From: Flavobacterium amnicola
Lineage (GTDB): Bacteria; Bacteroidota; Bacteroidia; Flavobacteriales; Flavobacteriaceae
Direction: 5' to 3'
NCBI RefSeq assembly: GCF_004122165.1
Contig: NZ_SBKO01000002.1
Span: forward strand, 248,001-312,000
DNA: 64,000 nt
Of the stretch, positions 54,583 through 63,231 are shown in pieces. The notes below the pieces were generated by a model. That model made no database searches and was not told the DNA's origin. It saw only the letters and a program-made list of their open reading frames with translations. Both the position numbers and the translations under genes were made by a program. Position 1 is the stretch's first letter. Each line of letters opens with the position of its first letter.

Positions 54583-54614
54583 AATTATCAATTATCAATT
54601 GTTAATTATCAATT
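54583..54614 (+). repeat. Short ATTATCA-type tandem repeat before the MFS gene
   Basis: Units AATTATC(A) recur three times with one inverted unit (AATTGTTAATT) directly ahead of the ATG at 54621. Could alter translation or be residual repeat sequence. Confidence 0.45.
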
Positions 54615-54620
54615 AAAAAT

Positions 54621-56210
54621 ATGGCAACAACTACTGCACCCGAAGACGATTTAGTAGAATACGGCTTTAGAAGAATAATTATCACCATTACAGCGGTACT
54701 TTGTGCTTTGTTGGAAATTGTAGATACTACCATCGTTAACGTAGCCCTAACCAACATGCGTGGAAGTTTAGGCGCTACCTTAACCGATGTGGCTTGGGTA
54801 ATTACGGCTTACGCAATTGCCAACGTAATTGTCATTCCGATGACAAGTTGGTTATCCCAGCAATTTGGGCGACGAAATTACTTTGCCGTTTCCATCATTA
54901 TATTTACGGTAGCCTCCTTCCTATGTGGAAATGCTACTAACATATGGGAACTGGTAGGCTTTCGATTCATTCAAGGACTTGGAGGTGGCGCTTTGTTAGT
55001 AACGGCACAAACCATCATTACTGAAAGTTACCCTATGGCCAAACGTGGAATGGCACAAGCTATTTACGGAATGGGTGTTATTGTAGGCCCTACTTTAGGT
55101 CCACCGTTAGGAGGTTATTTGGTTGATAATTTCTCTTGGCCTTATATTTTTTACATCAACATTCCATTAGGAATTATAGCAACATTTTTGACTTTGACTT
55201 TTGTTAGAAGTCCGAAATACGGCGAAAAATTAAAAGCGAATCAAGTCGATTGGTGGGGAATAGTTTTTTTATCCGCTTTTATTGGTTCCTTACAATTTGT
55301 TTTGGAACACGGACAGCAAGACGATTGGTTTAGTAATTCGACCATTGTAACTTTGTGTCTTGTTACTGTAGTGGGTCTGCTCCTATTCGTCTGGAGAGAA
55401 TTAACATACAAGCATCCTATCGTGAATTTAAGTGTGTTAAAAGACGGAAACCTACGAATTGGTATCTTAATGGGATTCATCCTCGGATTTGGATTGTACG
55501 GATCAACGCTGATTATTCCAATTTACACCCAGTCTATTTTAGGCTGGACAGCTTTAGATGCCGGATTATTATTGATTCCTGGTTCAATTACTACAGCTAT
55601 TTTAATGCCGTTCGTTGGTAAAATGATTCAGAAAGGAATTCCGCAAGGATATATGATTGCAGTGGGATTTTTAGTCTTCTTTTTCTTTACTTTCTGGATG
55701 CGAAACGTAATGACACCCGATACTGGAGTGGAACATTTTTACTGGCCTTTAATTTTGAGAGGAATCGGTTTGGGATTGTTATTTGTTCCAATCACAACTT
55801 TATCTTTATCGACTTTAAAAGGAAAACATATTGGGGAAGGAGCCGCTTTTACAGGTATGATGCGACAATTAGGTGGTTCATTCGGTATAGCAATCATTAC
55901 CACATTTATCACAAGATTTAGTCAAAAACACAGAGTTGATTTGGTTACGCATCTTGACGGAAGTCGATTGGAAGTTCAACAACGTGTGGAAGCTTTACAA
56001 AGAAATTTTATGAATAAAGGGTTTAGCACTAGCGAAGCGTTGAACAAAGCATATCAGGTCATGGATTTCTCAGTAATGAAACAAAGCACAGTCTTATCGT
56101 ATATGGATATATTTTTATACCTCGGTATTATGTTTTTATGCTGTATTCCTATTGTTTTTTTGATTAAAAGATCCAAAAATAAAGTCGATTTATCAGAAGC
56201 CATGCATTAA
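54621..56210 (+). CDS. EmrB/QacA-type MFS drug exporter (DHA2 family)
   Basis: 529 residues, about fourteen helices. Motif D1 LLEIVDTTIVNVALTNM, motif A SWLSQQFGRRNYFAVS, antiporter motif C GVIVGPTLGPPLGGYLVDNFSW; the long loop at 430-480 (KHRVDLVTHLDGSRLEVQQR) is typical of EmrB. With the adaptor and TolC-like protein it forms a tripartite pump to the outside. 140 nt after the adaptor gene because of the repeat element. Confidence 0.94.
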   Translation: MATTTAPEDDLVEYGFRRIIITITAVLCALLEIVDTTIVNVALTNMRGSLGATLTDVAWVITAYAIANVIVIPMTSWLSQQFGRRNYFAVSIIIFTVASFLCGNATNIWELVGFRFIQGLGGGALLVTAQTIITESYPMAKRGMAQAIYGMGVIVGPTLGPPLGGYLVDNFSWPYIFYINIPLGIIATFLTLTFVRSPKYGEKLKANQVDWWGIVFLSAFIGSLQFVLEHGQQDDWFSNSTIVTLCLVTVVGLLLFVWRELTYKHPIVNLSVLKDGNLRIGILMGFILGFGLYGSTLIIPIYTQSILGWTALDAGLLLIPGSITTAILMPFVGKMIQKGIPQGYMIAVGFLVFFFFTFWMRNVMTPDTGVEHFYWPLILRGIGLGLLFVPITTLSLSTLKGKHIGEGAAFTGMMRQLGGSFGIAIITTFITRFSQKHRVDLVTHLDGSRLEVQQRVEALQRNFMNKGFSTSEALNKAYQVMDFSVMKQSTVLSYMDIFLYLGIMFLCCIPIVFLIKRSKNKVDLSEAMH

Positions 56211-56253
56211 TCATAAAAGAAGTTAAACACTAATTACCAATAGAAATTATTGG

Positions 56254-56261
56254 TATATTTG
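56254..56261 (+). promoter_or_regulatory. -7 promoter element TATATTTG of kdsA
   Basis: Exact consensus 18 nt before the ATG at 56280; an in-frame TTG at 56250 lies upstream of it and cannot be the start of this transcript. Confidence 0.62.
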
Positions 56262-56279
56262 CAAAAAATTTTAAACACC

Positions 56280-57098
56280 ATGAACTTACACAACATCCCT
56301 AACATCAAACATTTAGATAGCGGGAACTTTTTTATACTAGCAGGACCATGTGCCATAGAAGGTGAAGAAATGGCGATGCGTATTGCTGAAAAATTGGTAG
56401 GCATCACAGATAATCTTAAAATTCCATATGTTTTTAAAGGTTCCTTCAAAAAGGCAAACCGCTCCAGAATTGATAGTTTTTCAGGAATTGGAGATGAAAA
56501 AGCATTAAAAATATTAGAAAAAGTAAGCAAAGAATTCGGTGTACCAACCGTAACAGATATTCACACAAACGAAGACGCGGCGATGGCTGCTGCTTATGTA
56601 GATGTATTACAAATTCCTGCTTTCTTGGTCCGTCAAACAGATTTAGTAGTCGCAGCAGCGAAAACTGGTAAAACAGTAAACTTGAAAAAAGGGCAATTCA
56701 TGAGTCCGGAAAGCATGAAACATGCCGTTCAAAAAGTATTAGATTGCCAAAACGATAATGTAATGGTAACCGATAGAGGTACCATGTTCGGCTATCAGGA
56801 TATGATTGTGGATTTCAGAGGTATTCCTACCATGCGTAATTTAGCTACAACTGTACTTGATGTCACGCATTCTTTGCAACAGCCTAACCAAATGGCCGGT
56901 GTAACTGGAGGACGTCCGGACATGATTGAAACAATTGCTAAAGCTGGAATTGCAGTTGGGGTTGATGGAATTTTTATCGAAACCCATTTTGACCCAGCAA
57001 ATGCCAAAAGTGATGGTGCTAATATGCTTCATTTGGATTATTTCGAAGATTTAATGAAGAAACTAGTGGCGATTCGTCAAACTGTTAATCAATTTTAA
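56280..57098 (+). CDS. kdsA: 3-deoxy-D-manno-octulosonate 8-phosphate synthase, metal-dependent class
   Basis: 272 residues from the ATG at 56280. TIM barrel with FKGSFKKANRSRIDSFSG, PTVTDIHTNEDA, LVRQTDLVVAAAKTG, NLKKGQFMSPESM, TERG-like VTDRGTMFGYQDMIVDFR and GIFIETHFDPANAKSDGANML. It joins phosphoenolpyruvate and arabinose 5-phosphate for the Kdo of lipopolysaccharide. The motif near residue 20 is AGPCAIE; a Cys at that place is the metal ligand of the Aquifex-type enzyme, while the E. coli type has Asn. So this should be the metal-dependent class. Confidence 0.95.
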   Translation: MNLHNIPNIKHLDSGNFFILAGPCAIEGEEMAMRIAEKLVGITDNLKIPYVFKGSFKKANRSRIDSFSGIGDEKALKILEKVSKEFGVPTVTDIHTNEDAAMAAAYVDVLQIPAFLVRQTDLVVAAAKTGKTVNLKKGQFMSPESMKHAVQKVLDCQNDNVMVTDRGTMFGYQDMIVDFRGIPTMRNLATTVLDVTHSLQQPNQMAGVTGGRPDMIETIAKAGIAVGVDGIFIETHFDPANAKSDGANMLHLDYFEDLMKKLVAIRQTVNQF

Positions 57099-57123
57099 TT
57101 TATAAATAGAAAGTAACCTACTT

Positions 57124-57972
57124 ATGAAACATCCATTTTTAATGGTTGTACTAACTTTTTGTGTTTTTTCACAGTACACCTTTTCGCAAGAAACAGTCGA
57201 AAATCCTGAAAAATACACGGCACACAACAAAGGAAAGTTTTATGTGTATTGGGGTGGAAATCGTGAAAGCTTTTCCAAATCAGATATTCACTTTAAAGGC
57301 GACGGTTACGATTTTACCTTATACGATGTAACTGCGCATGACAAACCAAAAGGCTGGCATGTCGATTATATCAATCCTGGTAGAATGACAATTCCTCAAA
57401 CGAATTTGAGATTTGGTTATTTTATTAGCGATCATTATAATGTTTCCATTGGAGTTGACCATATGAAATATGTAATGTTTCAAGACAAAGCGGTTAATTA
57501 TTCAGGGTATTATCAAAATCGTGGAACTTATGGCGAAGCGATTGCTCCCAATCAGGTTTACTTAACAGAAGATTTTTTAACGTTTGAACATACAGATGGT
57601 TTAAATTATGTAAATTCTGAGATTGCTAGAGTAGATGACATTTCTTCTACACTATTTAAAACTTGGAATAGCGACAAAATACAAATCAACCTTACAGAAG
57701 GAATTGGTGCCGGTATCTTATATCCGAAAACCAATGCGAAAGTATTAGGAAAACAACGTCATGACGATTTTCATATTTCAGGCTTCGGACTTTCAGCCAA
57801 AGCTGGTTTAAACATTACGTTTTTCAAACATTATTTCATTCAAACCGAATTGAAAGGGGGTTATATCAACATGAATGATATCCGAACGACTCACAGCGGG
57901 GTTGATCGAGCTGATCAACAATTTTGGTTTCTACAGCGAATCATTACTGTTGGTGGAATATTCAAAATATAA
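57124..57972 (+). CDS. Unknown exported protein, probable outer-membrane barrel
   Basis: 282 residues with signal peptide MKHPFLMVVLTFCVFSQYTFSQ. The mature part shows alternating aromatic strands (KFYVYWGGNRESFSKSDIHF, LRFGYFISDHYNVSIGVDHMKYVMF, YFIQTELKGGYINM) and a C-terminal strand ending TVGGIFKI, which suggests a small barrel of about ten to twelve strands. No catalytic motif is recognised. It follows kdsA by 25 nt and likely shares its transcript; a terminator follows. Confidence 0.7.
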   Translation: MKHPFLMVVLTFCVFSQYTFSQETVENPEKYTAHNKGKFYVYWGGNRESFSKSDIHFKGDGYDFTLYDVTAHDKPKGWHVDYINPGRMTIPQTNLRFGYFISDHYNVSIGVDHMKYVMFQDKAVNYSGYYQNRGTYGEAIAPNQVYLTEDFLTFEHTDGLNYVNSEIARVDDISSTLFKTWNSDKIQINLTEGIGAGILYPKTNAKVLGKQRHDDFHISGFGLSAKAGLNITFFKHYFIQTELKGGYINMNDIRTTHSGVDRADQQFWFLQRIITVGGIFKI

Positions 57973-57976
57973 TACT

Positions 57977-58000
57977 AAGTCCCGATTTAATCGGGACTTT
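57977..58000 (+). terminator. Terminator of the kdsA unit
   Basis: Stem AAGTCCCGATT / AATCGGGACTT with a minimal loop, followed by TTCTTTTTTT. Confidence 0.85.
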
Positions 58001-58027
58001 CTTTTTTTATAATTATAAACGCTTTTG

Positions 58028-58035
58028 TATATTTG
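58028..58035 (+). promoter_or_regulatory. -7 promoter element TATATTTG of the DUF4256 gene
   Basis: Exact consensus; the GTG at 58037 begins one base later and so cannot be the start. The ATG at 58067 is 31 nt downstream. Confidence 0.62.
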
Positions 58036-58066
58036 AGTGTCACTAATTACAGTAAAACCATTTCCT

Positions 58067-58630
58067 ATGGAATCTGAAAAAGCACTATCACCAGAAGAAT
58101 ATTCGACTTTACTCAATATCCTAAAAATTCGTTTTGAGAAAAACAGGAACCGTCACCAAGATATTTTATGGAATGATGTTCAATCTAAATTAGAAAGTCA
58201 TTCTGAAAAAATTTGGTCGCTAAATGAAATGGAAAAAACAGGCGGTGAACCTGATGTTGTGGGCTATGATGCAAAAACTAACGAATATATTTTTTTCGAT
58301 TGTTCGATTGAATCACCCAAAGAGCGCAGAAGCTATTGTTATGACCGAAAAGCACTTGATGCAAGAAAAGCACACAAACCACAAAATAATGTTATGGATG
58401 TAGCCACCGCCATGGGAATTACACTTTTAACAGAAACTGAATATCGATACCTACAACAACTCGGAAACTTTGACACCAAAACTTCGAGTTGGATTGAAAC
58501 TCCTTCAGAAATCAGACAATTGGGTGGTGCCCTATTTGCCGATTTTAGATACAATACTGTTTTTATTTACCACAATGGAGCCGATTCCTATTATGCGGCT
58601 AGAGGCTTTCGAGGTGTATTAAGAATCTAA
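58067..58630 (+). CDS. DUF4256 protein
   Basis: 187 residues from the ATG at 58067. Soluble; ALSPEEYSTLLNILKIRFEKNRNRHQDILWNDVQSKLE, MEKTGGEPDVVGYDAKTNEYIFFDCSIESPKERRSYCYDRKALDARKAHKP, and EIRQLGGALFADFRYNTVFIYHNGADSYYAARGFRG are the conserved blocks of DUF4256. No function is established. The invariant acidic and Arg/Lys residues in the middle block, like GEPDVV and FFDCS, superficially resemble a nuclease-like pattern (D..E/D.K), but this is only an impression. Single gene. Confidence 0.85.
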   Translation: MESEKALSPEEYSTLLNILKIRFEKNRNRHQDILWNDVQSKLESHSEKIWSLNEMEKTGGEPDVVGYDAKTNEYIFFDCSIESPKERRSYCYDRKALDARKAHKPQNNVMDVATAMGITLLTETEYRYLQQLGNFDTKTSSWIETPSEIRQLGGALFADFRYNTVFIYHNGADSYYAARGFRGVLRI

Positions 58631-58698
58631 GCTATCCCTTTTTCATTTCCCAAAAAAAAAATATTTAAAAACATTTTGCTGAATCAATTATTTATACT

Positions 58699-58717
58699 TA
58701 CTTTGTTTTTCAAAGTA
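58699..58717 (+). promoter_or_regulatory. Winged-helix operator 1 over the first promoter of the CreD locus
   Basis: TACTTTG-TTTTT-CAAAGTA, 7-bp arms. It overlaps TTACTTTG, a near-consensus -7 element with TTG exactly 19 nt upstream. The same 19-bp design recurs at 59982-60000. Confidence 0.68.
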
Positions 58718-58736
58718 CTTTAAAAAATTATATACT

Positions 58737-59021
58737 ATGAAAAACACAAGATTACAACTAATGATTTTTGGGATACTGGGCTTGTTGTCAATTCCCTTAA
58801 TAGCAATGCAAGTTACAACTGAAGTAAATTGGTCAGCAGGCGATTTTCTAATTATGGGAACTCTATTACTAACTGTGATACTGCTCATTGAATTTGTTTT
58901 ACAAAAAATTACCGATACCAAATCCAGAATTGGAATAGTTGCCTTGGTATTAGTATTATTTTTACTAATTTGGGCCGAGTTAGCTGTAGGCATTTTTAAT
59001 AGTCCATTTGCAGGTTCATAA
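58737..59021 (+). CDS. Small membrane protein of the CreD locus
   Basis: 94 residues with three helices (about 7-25, 34-55, 63-86). No recognised domain. First of five co-oriented genes; it lies 19 nt after operator 1 and 30 nt before the next gene. Function unknown. Confidence 0.65.
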   Translation: MKNTRLQLMIFGILGLLSIPLIAMQVTTEVNWSAGDFLIMGTLLLTVILLIEFVLQKITDTKSRIGIVALVLVLFLLIWAELAVGIFNSPFAGS

Positions 59022-59051
59022 CTAAAAGAAGTGTCATAAATAGTCGAAAAA

Positions 59052-59660
59052 ATGGAAGATAAAAATTATTTGCAAGATTTAAAGGAGATAAAGGATTTGA
59101 TGAACAAATCGACTCAATTTATCTCGTTAAGCGGATTATCAGGCGTTTTAGCTGGAATTTATGCTTTAATTGGAGCTGTTTATGTACAAACACTACTGTT
59201 GGAAAATACAGAAAGTTATATTGCCTTTGAAAGCATGACGTTCAAAAAAATTATAGCAACTGCTGTTATTGTTCTGTTAGCTTCTTTATTTACGGCTTAC
59301 GTTATGACGGTAAATAAAGCGAAAAAAGTGGGTGAAAACATGTGGAATACCTCTTCAAAACGATTGCTAGTAAATTTTGCCATTCCTTTAGTAACCGGTG
59401 GAATTTTCATCTTGCTCCTACTCCGTCATGAAAATTATGGTTTGATCGCCCCAGCGACTTTATTGTTTTACGGACTGGCCTGTGTTAATGCTAGTAAATA
59501 TACCTTGCGTGATGTTCGCTATTTGGGCATTTCCGAAATTATATTGGGTCTTTTAGCCGTTGAGTTTTCGGGATTTGGATTGTATTTTTGGATTTTAGGT
59601 TTCGGAATTTGTCATATTGTCTACGGCGCGATGATGCATTTTAAATACGATAGAAAGTAA
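59052..59660 (+). CDS. Multi-helix membrane protein of the CreD locus
   Basis: 202 residues. A soluble N-terminal 20 residues (MEDKNYLQDLKEIKDLMNKS), then six helices: LSGLSGVLAGIYALIGAVYV, KIIATAVIVLLASLFTAYV, LLVNFAIPLVTGGIFILLLL, NYGLIAPATLLFYGLACVN, LGISEIILGLLAVEF and GLYFWILGFGICHIVYGAMM. To my recollection, homologues sit beside HTH_34-type regulators in Flavobacteria. Six bases before the regulator. Function unknown. Confidence 0.72.
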   Translation: MEDKNYLQDLKEIKDLMNKSTQFISLSGLSGVLAGIYALIGAVYVQTLLLENTESYIAFESMTFKKIIATAVIVLLASLFTAYVMTVNKAKKVGENMWNTSSKRLLVNFAIPLVTGGIFILLLLRHENYGLIAPATLLFYGLACVNASKYTLRDVRYLGISEIILGLLAVEFSGFGLYFWILGFGICHIVYGAMMHFKYDRK

Positions 59661-59666
59661 TCGGTA

Positions 59667-59963
59667 ATGAAAAACATCATCCAAAATATAAACAAAGCTT
59701 TTGATCATCGCATCCGACTGGGTATTATGTCGGTACTAATGGTCAATGAAAGTGCCGATTTTTCTACACTCAAGGAACTACTTGGTGTTACTGATGGTAA
59801 CCTAGCCAGTCATGCCAAAGCATTGGAAAGCGAAAATTATATTGTGGTGGAAAAACAATTCATAGGTAAAAAACCAAACACAAGTTATAAAGCCACTCTT
59901 GATGGAAGAAAAGCCTTTCAAGACCATATTAATGCATTGGAAAAATTATTATCCAAATCATAA
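59667..59963 (+). CDS. Winged-helix transcriptional regulator (HTH_34/ArsR-MarR-like)
   Basis: 98 residues: FDHRIRLGIMSVLMVNESADFSTLKELLGVTDGNLASHAKALESENYIVVEKQFIGKKPNTSYKATLDGRKAF, a winged-helix DNA-binding domain of the HTH_34 type with recognition helix TDGNLASHAKALE and wing KKPNTSYKAT. Probably represses the two promoters marked by TACTTTG...CAAAGTA on either side of it, one before the first gene and one 17 bp ahead of the gene following it. Confidence 0.85.
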   Translation: MKNIIQNINKAFDHRIRLGIMSVLMVNESADFSTLKELLGVTDGNLASHAKALESENYIVVEKQFIGKKPNTSYKATLDGRKAFQDHINALEKLLSKS

Positions 59964-59981
59964 ACTATTTTTTTAATCATT

Positions 59982-60000
59982 TACTTTGAAATTCAAAGTA
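59982..60000 (+). promoter_or_regulatory. Winged-helix operator 2 before the small membrane gene and creD
   Basis: TACTTTGAAATTCAAAGTA, 9-bp perfect arms about a single centre base. It overlaps TTACTTTG as at operator 1; the next 8 nt (CTTTAAAT/A) are shared with operator 1 as well. Gene start 17 nt downstream. Confidence 0.7.
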
Positions 60001-60016
60001 CTTTAAATTATAAAAT

Positions 60017-60304
60017 ATGAATAGTAACAAAATATCATTCTCAACACTATTTGCCATTGGAAGTTTTCTAATTGGTACCATACTATTTCTTTCATTTCAG
60101 CTAACAAAAAACGAAAGCCTTATAATTATAGGACTTTGCTATGTTTTATTAGCAATACTAATCAATTCTATCCTGCTCCTCTATTTGTTATATGAGTTTG
60201 CTTTTAAATCAAAAAAAGAAGAAACAGCTATAAAAATCCTAATCGTATTAAGCAATATTCCTATTGCCTATTTGTATTTCACTTTAACAATTAACAATCA
60301 ATAA
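60017..60304 (+). CDS. Small membrane protein upstream of creD
   Basis: 95 residues with three helices (about 8-27, 34-61, 72-91) and a charged loop FKSKKEETA. No recognised domain. Eight bases before creD and read from the operator 2 promoter, so co-expressed with CreD. Confidence 0.62.
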   Translation: MNSNKISFSTLFAIGSFLIGTILFLSFQLTKNESLIIIGLCYVLLAILINSILLLYLLYEFAFKSKKEETAIKILIVLSNIPIAYLYFTLTINNQ

Positions 60305-60312
60305 ATTAAAAA

Positions 60313-61671
60313 ATGGAAAATCAATCACAACAAACAGAAAAAACAGTATCCATCTTTCAAAGTAATACCGCAAAAATGATGCTGGTAGGCTTTTTAGCAC
60401 TTGTTTTACTTATTCCCCTAGAATTTGTAAAAGATTTAATTAGAGAACGTTCTGAACGTAAAAAAGAAGTGGTAGACGAAGTGGCCGAACTATGGGGAAA
60501 AGACATCTTGTTTTATGGCCCTATACTCAAAATTCCATACAAATCATTTGACGAATACAATGTCACCAACCCAAAGTCTAATATCACAACAATCGAACGA
60601 AAATCTTCGATTAAATATGCGTATTTCTTTCCTGAGAAATTAAACAACAAATCGAATGTAAAGAAAAACACTTCCCTTAAAAGAGGCATTTACAACAATG
60701 TGGTTTTTACCGCCAACATGCAATTTGACGGACACTTTGGCAAGCCTAATTTCGAAAAACTGAATATCAAATCGGAAGATTTACTTTGGAATAGTGCTTC
60801 CATTGTGGTTAAAACAACCAATTTAAAAAGTATCAAAAGTGATTTGAATATCAACTTAAACAATCAGAAGCTGAACTTCGAATCGAAATCGGAAGAAGAT
60901 ACTATTTACGGGACGCTGGAGTCGGATAAATTTGATTATCATACGTTAGCAAAAACGGATGCCATAAAATTCAATTTTGAAATGCAATACAACGGAAGCA
61001 AGAGCATTAAATTCCTTCCGATTGGAAAAACCAGTAAGGTAAGTGTTGATTCCGATTGGGATTCTCCAAGTTTTGAAGGTGCCTTTGCTGCTAACGATAC
61101 CACAAAATCGATCACCAAAAAAGGATTCCACGCCGATTGGAAGATTTTAGACATTAACCGTTCGTTTTCACAACAGCATCTGGATAAAATTCCGAATTTA
61201 AACGAATATGCTTTTGGTGTCAAACTTATTGAAACCGTAGACGAATACCAACAAAATGAACGTGCTTCCAAATATGGTTTCTTAGTAATCGGGTTGACTT
61301 TCTTAGTTTTCTTCTTGATTCAGTCGATAAGTAAAATTGGTATTCATATTTTCCAGTATAGTATGATCGGTTTGGCTTTAATCATGTTCTATACCTTACT
61401 AATTTCGATAACCGAACATTCAAGTTTTAAATTGGCCTATATCATTGCCGGAATAGCTGTAATTACTATGATTACGCTCTACTCCACTTCAATATTGAAC
61501 AACAAGAAATTCGCCACTTTTATCGGATTAGCCCTATCAGCTTTATACACCTTCATTTATGTAATTATTCAATTGGAAAGTTATGCTTTATTAGTAGGAA
61601 GTATTGGATTATTCGCTATTCTTGGAGCAGTGATGTACTTCTCAAGAAAAATTGACTGGAGTTCCAATTAA
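60313..61671 (+). CDS. creD: CreD family inner-membrane protein
   Basis: 452 residues, the CreD length. N-terminal helix (MMLVGFLALVLLIPLEFV) followed by the hallmark RERSERKKEVVDEVAELWGKDILFYGPILKIPY, a periplasmic domain of about 260 residues with ISVDSDWDSPSFEGAF, then five to six C-terminal helices with GFLVIGLTFLVFFLIQS. CreD belongs to the creABCD regulon of Proteobacteria and affects envelope integrity and beta-lactam or colicin tolerance; here it lies under a local winged-helix regulator instead of CreBC. Confidence 0.92.
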   Translation: MENQSQQTEKTVSIFQSNTAKMMLVGFLALVLLIPLEFVKDLIRERSERKKEVVDEVAELWGKDILFYGPILKIPYKSFDEYNVTNPKSNITTIERKSSIKYAYFFPEKLNNKSNVKKNTSLKRGIYNNVVFTANMQFDGHFGKPNFEKLNIKSEDLLWNSASIVVKTTNLKSIKSDLNINLNNQKLNFESKSEEDTIYGTLESDKFDYHTLAKTDAIKFNFEMQYNGSKSIKFLPIGKTSKVSVDSDWDSPSFEGAFAANDTTKSITKKGFHADWKILDINRSFSQQHLDKIPNLNEYAFGVKLIETVDEYQQNERASKYGFLVIGLTFLVFFLIQSISKIGIHIFQYSMIGLALIMFYTLLISITEHSSFKLAYIIAGIAVITMITLYSTSILNNKKFATFIGLALSALYTFIYVIIQLESYALLVGSIGLFAILGAVMYFSRKIDWSSN

Positions 61672-61680
61672 TAGCAAACA

Positions 61681-61710
61681 AAAAGAGCGGTTATAAAACC
61701 GCTCTTTTTT
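61681..61710. terminator. Bidirectional terminator between creD and the M28 peptidase gene
   Basis: Stem AAAAGAGCGGTT / AACCGCTCTTTT with a 4-nt AT loop and T runs both ways. Confidence 0.87.
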
Positions 61711-63079
61711 ATATCCCATGGGTATCAATCAAATAAATCAAAGCAGTCATTGTAGCCGCTCCTAATTCTAATTCTCTCTTGTTGATGGCATCAAACTTGT
61801 CATTACCGGCATGATGGTAATCAAAATAGCGTTGAGAATCAGGTCTTAGCCCCGCTTTTACTAATTTTGGCGAAGTTAAAGGCTCAATATCAGAACCACC
61901 ATGCCCAGCGGTAAAACTGTGTATAAAATACGGTTCAAAAAGATTTTTAAAACTTGAAATTTTTGCCAGATTTGCATCGGTTCCTTCAATAGAAAAACCT
62001 CTTGGAACAAATCCACCCGAATCGCTTTCCATCGCAAAAATGTGATTTTCATTGTTTTTCTGAGCCAATTCCTGGTATTTATCCCCTCCTCTACCTCCAT
62101 TTTCTTCATTCATGAATAAAACCACTCGAATCGTATTTTTTGGTTTGTAACCTATGTTTTTAAAAATATTGGCCACTTCCATACTTTGCACACAGCCAGC
62201 TCCGTCATCATGAGATCCATCGGCCAAATCCCAAGAATCCAAATGTCCTCCCACCACAATAATATTTTCTGGGGTTGAGGTTCCTTTTATTTCTCCAATG
62301 ACATTATGCGACAATACATCAGCTTCTTGATAACAAGATTGTTTGAAATAGAACTTTAGTGTCGGATTTTGTTTTAACATTTGACTCAACAAATTAGCAC
62401 CATTAGTACTGATGGCACAGGCTGGAATTCGCTTATCAATTGATACATCTCCATAATTCGTATTTCCGGTGTGCGGAAAATCATCTAGGGTAAACGTTAA
62501 TGAACGAACAATAACGCCCAAAGCACCATATTTTAGTGATTCTTTGGCGCCAGAACGACGCTGGTCACCGGCATCTCGATACGACAAAAATGCTTGCACG
62601 TTTTCGGGATTCATCGGGCGATTAAAGAATATAATTTTACCGGTAAGTTTTGCTTCTCCTAACGTTTCTAATTCCTTTAGCGACTTCACTTCTACGACTT
62701 CTGCCAAGATCCCTTTTTTGGGTGTCGCTACCGAACCACCGAGAGCGCAAATCGGAACCGCAACTTTCTTTTTTCCATCCAAAATATAAGCCGATTCTTT
62801 TTCACCTCGCACCCATTTCGGAACCATTACTTCTTGTAAATATACTTTATCAAAAGTACCAGACGCTTCCATTTGTGCTTTGGTGTATTGTACAGCTTTT
62901 TCAGCACCAACGGAACCTGAGAGACGATGTCCAATTGTATTCGACAAATAATCCAACCAAGAATAGCATTTCGAATTGGTTAACGATTGATGGTATATGG
63001 CCTTTAATTGTTCTTCATCACTAGATTGAGCAAACCCAAGGAATGAAGTGAATACGAGTAGGAAGGGCAATTTTTTCAT
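61709..63079 (-). CDS. Secreted M28-family zinc peptidase
   Basis: 456 residues with signal peptide MKKLPFLLVFTSFLGFAQ. A PA-type insert fills about 105-235. The metal ligands are all present: His279 (GGHLDSWD), Asp291 (SHDDGAG), Glu326 next to catalytic Glu325 (FMNEENGGRGG), Asp353 (MESDSGGF) and His393 (AGHGGSDIEPL). The pattern is that of M28 aminopeptidases/carboxypeptidase Q-like enzymes with two zinc ions. Likely periplasmic or outer-membrane-facing digestion of peptides. No T9SS tail. Confidence 0.9.
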   Translation of the reverse strand: MKKLPFLLVFTSFLGFAQSSDEEQLKAIYHQSLTNSKCYSWLDYLSNTIGHRLSGSVGAEKAVQYTKAQMEASGTFDKVYLQEVMVPKWVRGEKESAYILDGKKKVAVPICALGGSVATPKKGILAEVVEVKSLKELETLGEAKLTGKIIFFNRPMNPENVQAFLSYRDAGDQRRSGAKESLKYGALGVIVRSLTFTLDDFPHTGNTNYGDVSIDKRIPACAISTNGANLLSQMLKQNPTLKFYFKQSCYQEADVLSHNVIGEIKGTSTPENIIVVGGHLDSWDLADGSHDDGAGCVQSMEVANIFKNIGYKPKNTIRVVLFMNEENGGRGGDKYQELAQKNNENHIFAMESDSGGFVPRGFSIEGTDANLAKISSFKNLFEPYFIHSFTAGHGGSDIEPLTSPKLVKAGLRPDSQRYFDYHHAGNDKFDAINKRELELGAATMTALIYLIDTHGI

Positions 63080-63171
63080 TTTTTTGCATTTAGTTTCCTC
63101 AAAAATAAATCACATTCTTCAGAATATGAGCTAAATTTTTATTTATTTTTAAAGAAATAGCAGGAAATGTA

Positions 63172-63195
63172 AAAGCCTCAAAAATTGAGGCTTTA
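63172..63195 (-). terminator. Terminator of the LYS1-like dehydrogenase gene
   Basis: Stem AAAGCCTCAA / TTGAGGCTTT with a 3-4 nt loop, 37 nt after the stop at 63232, followed by TTTTAC on the minus strand. Confidence 0.65.
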
Positions 63196-63231
63196 AAATT
63201 TAAAATCATTATTTTTTTTAACAAAAATTAC

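Noticed and set aside
54583..54614. Short tandem AATTATC units considered as a CRISPR remnant
   Set aside because: Units are 7-8 bp with no spacers of constant length and no cas genes in the window.
58067..58630. DUF4256 protein as a restriction-type nuclease or defence gene
   Set aside because: Scattered Asp/Glu/Lys residues give only a superficial resemblance; there is no methyltransferase, helicase or other defence gene beside it.
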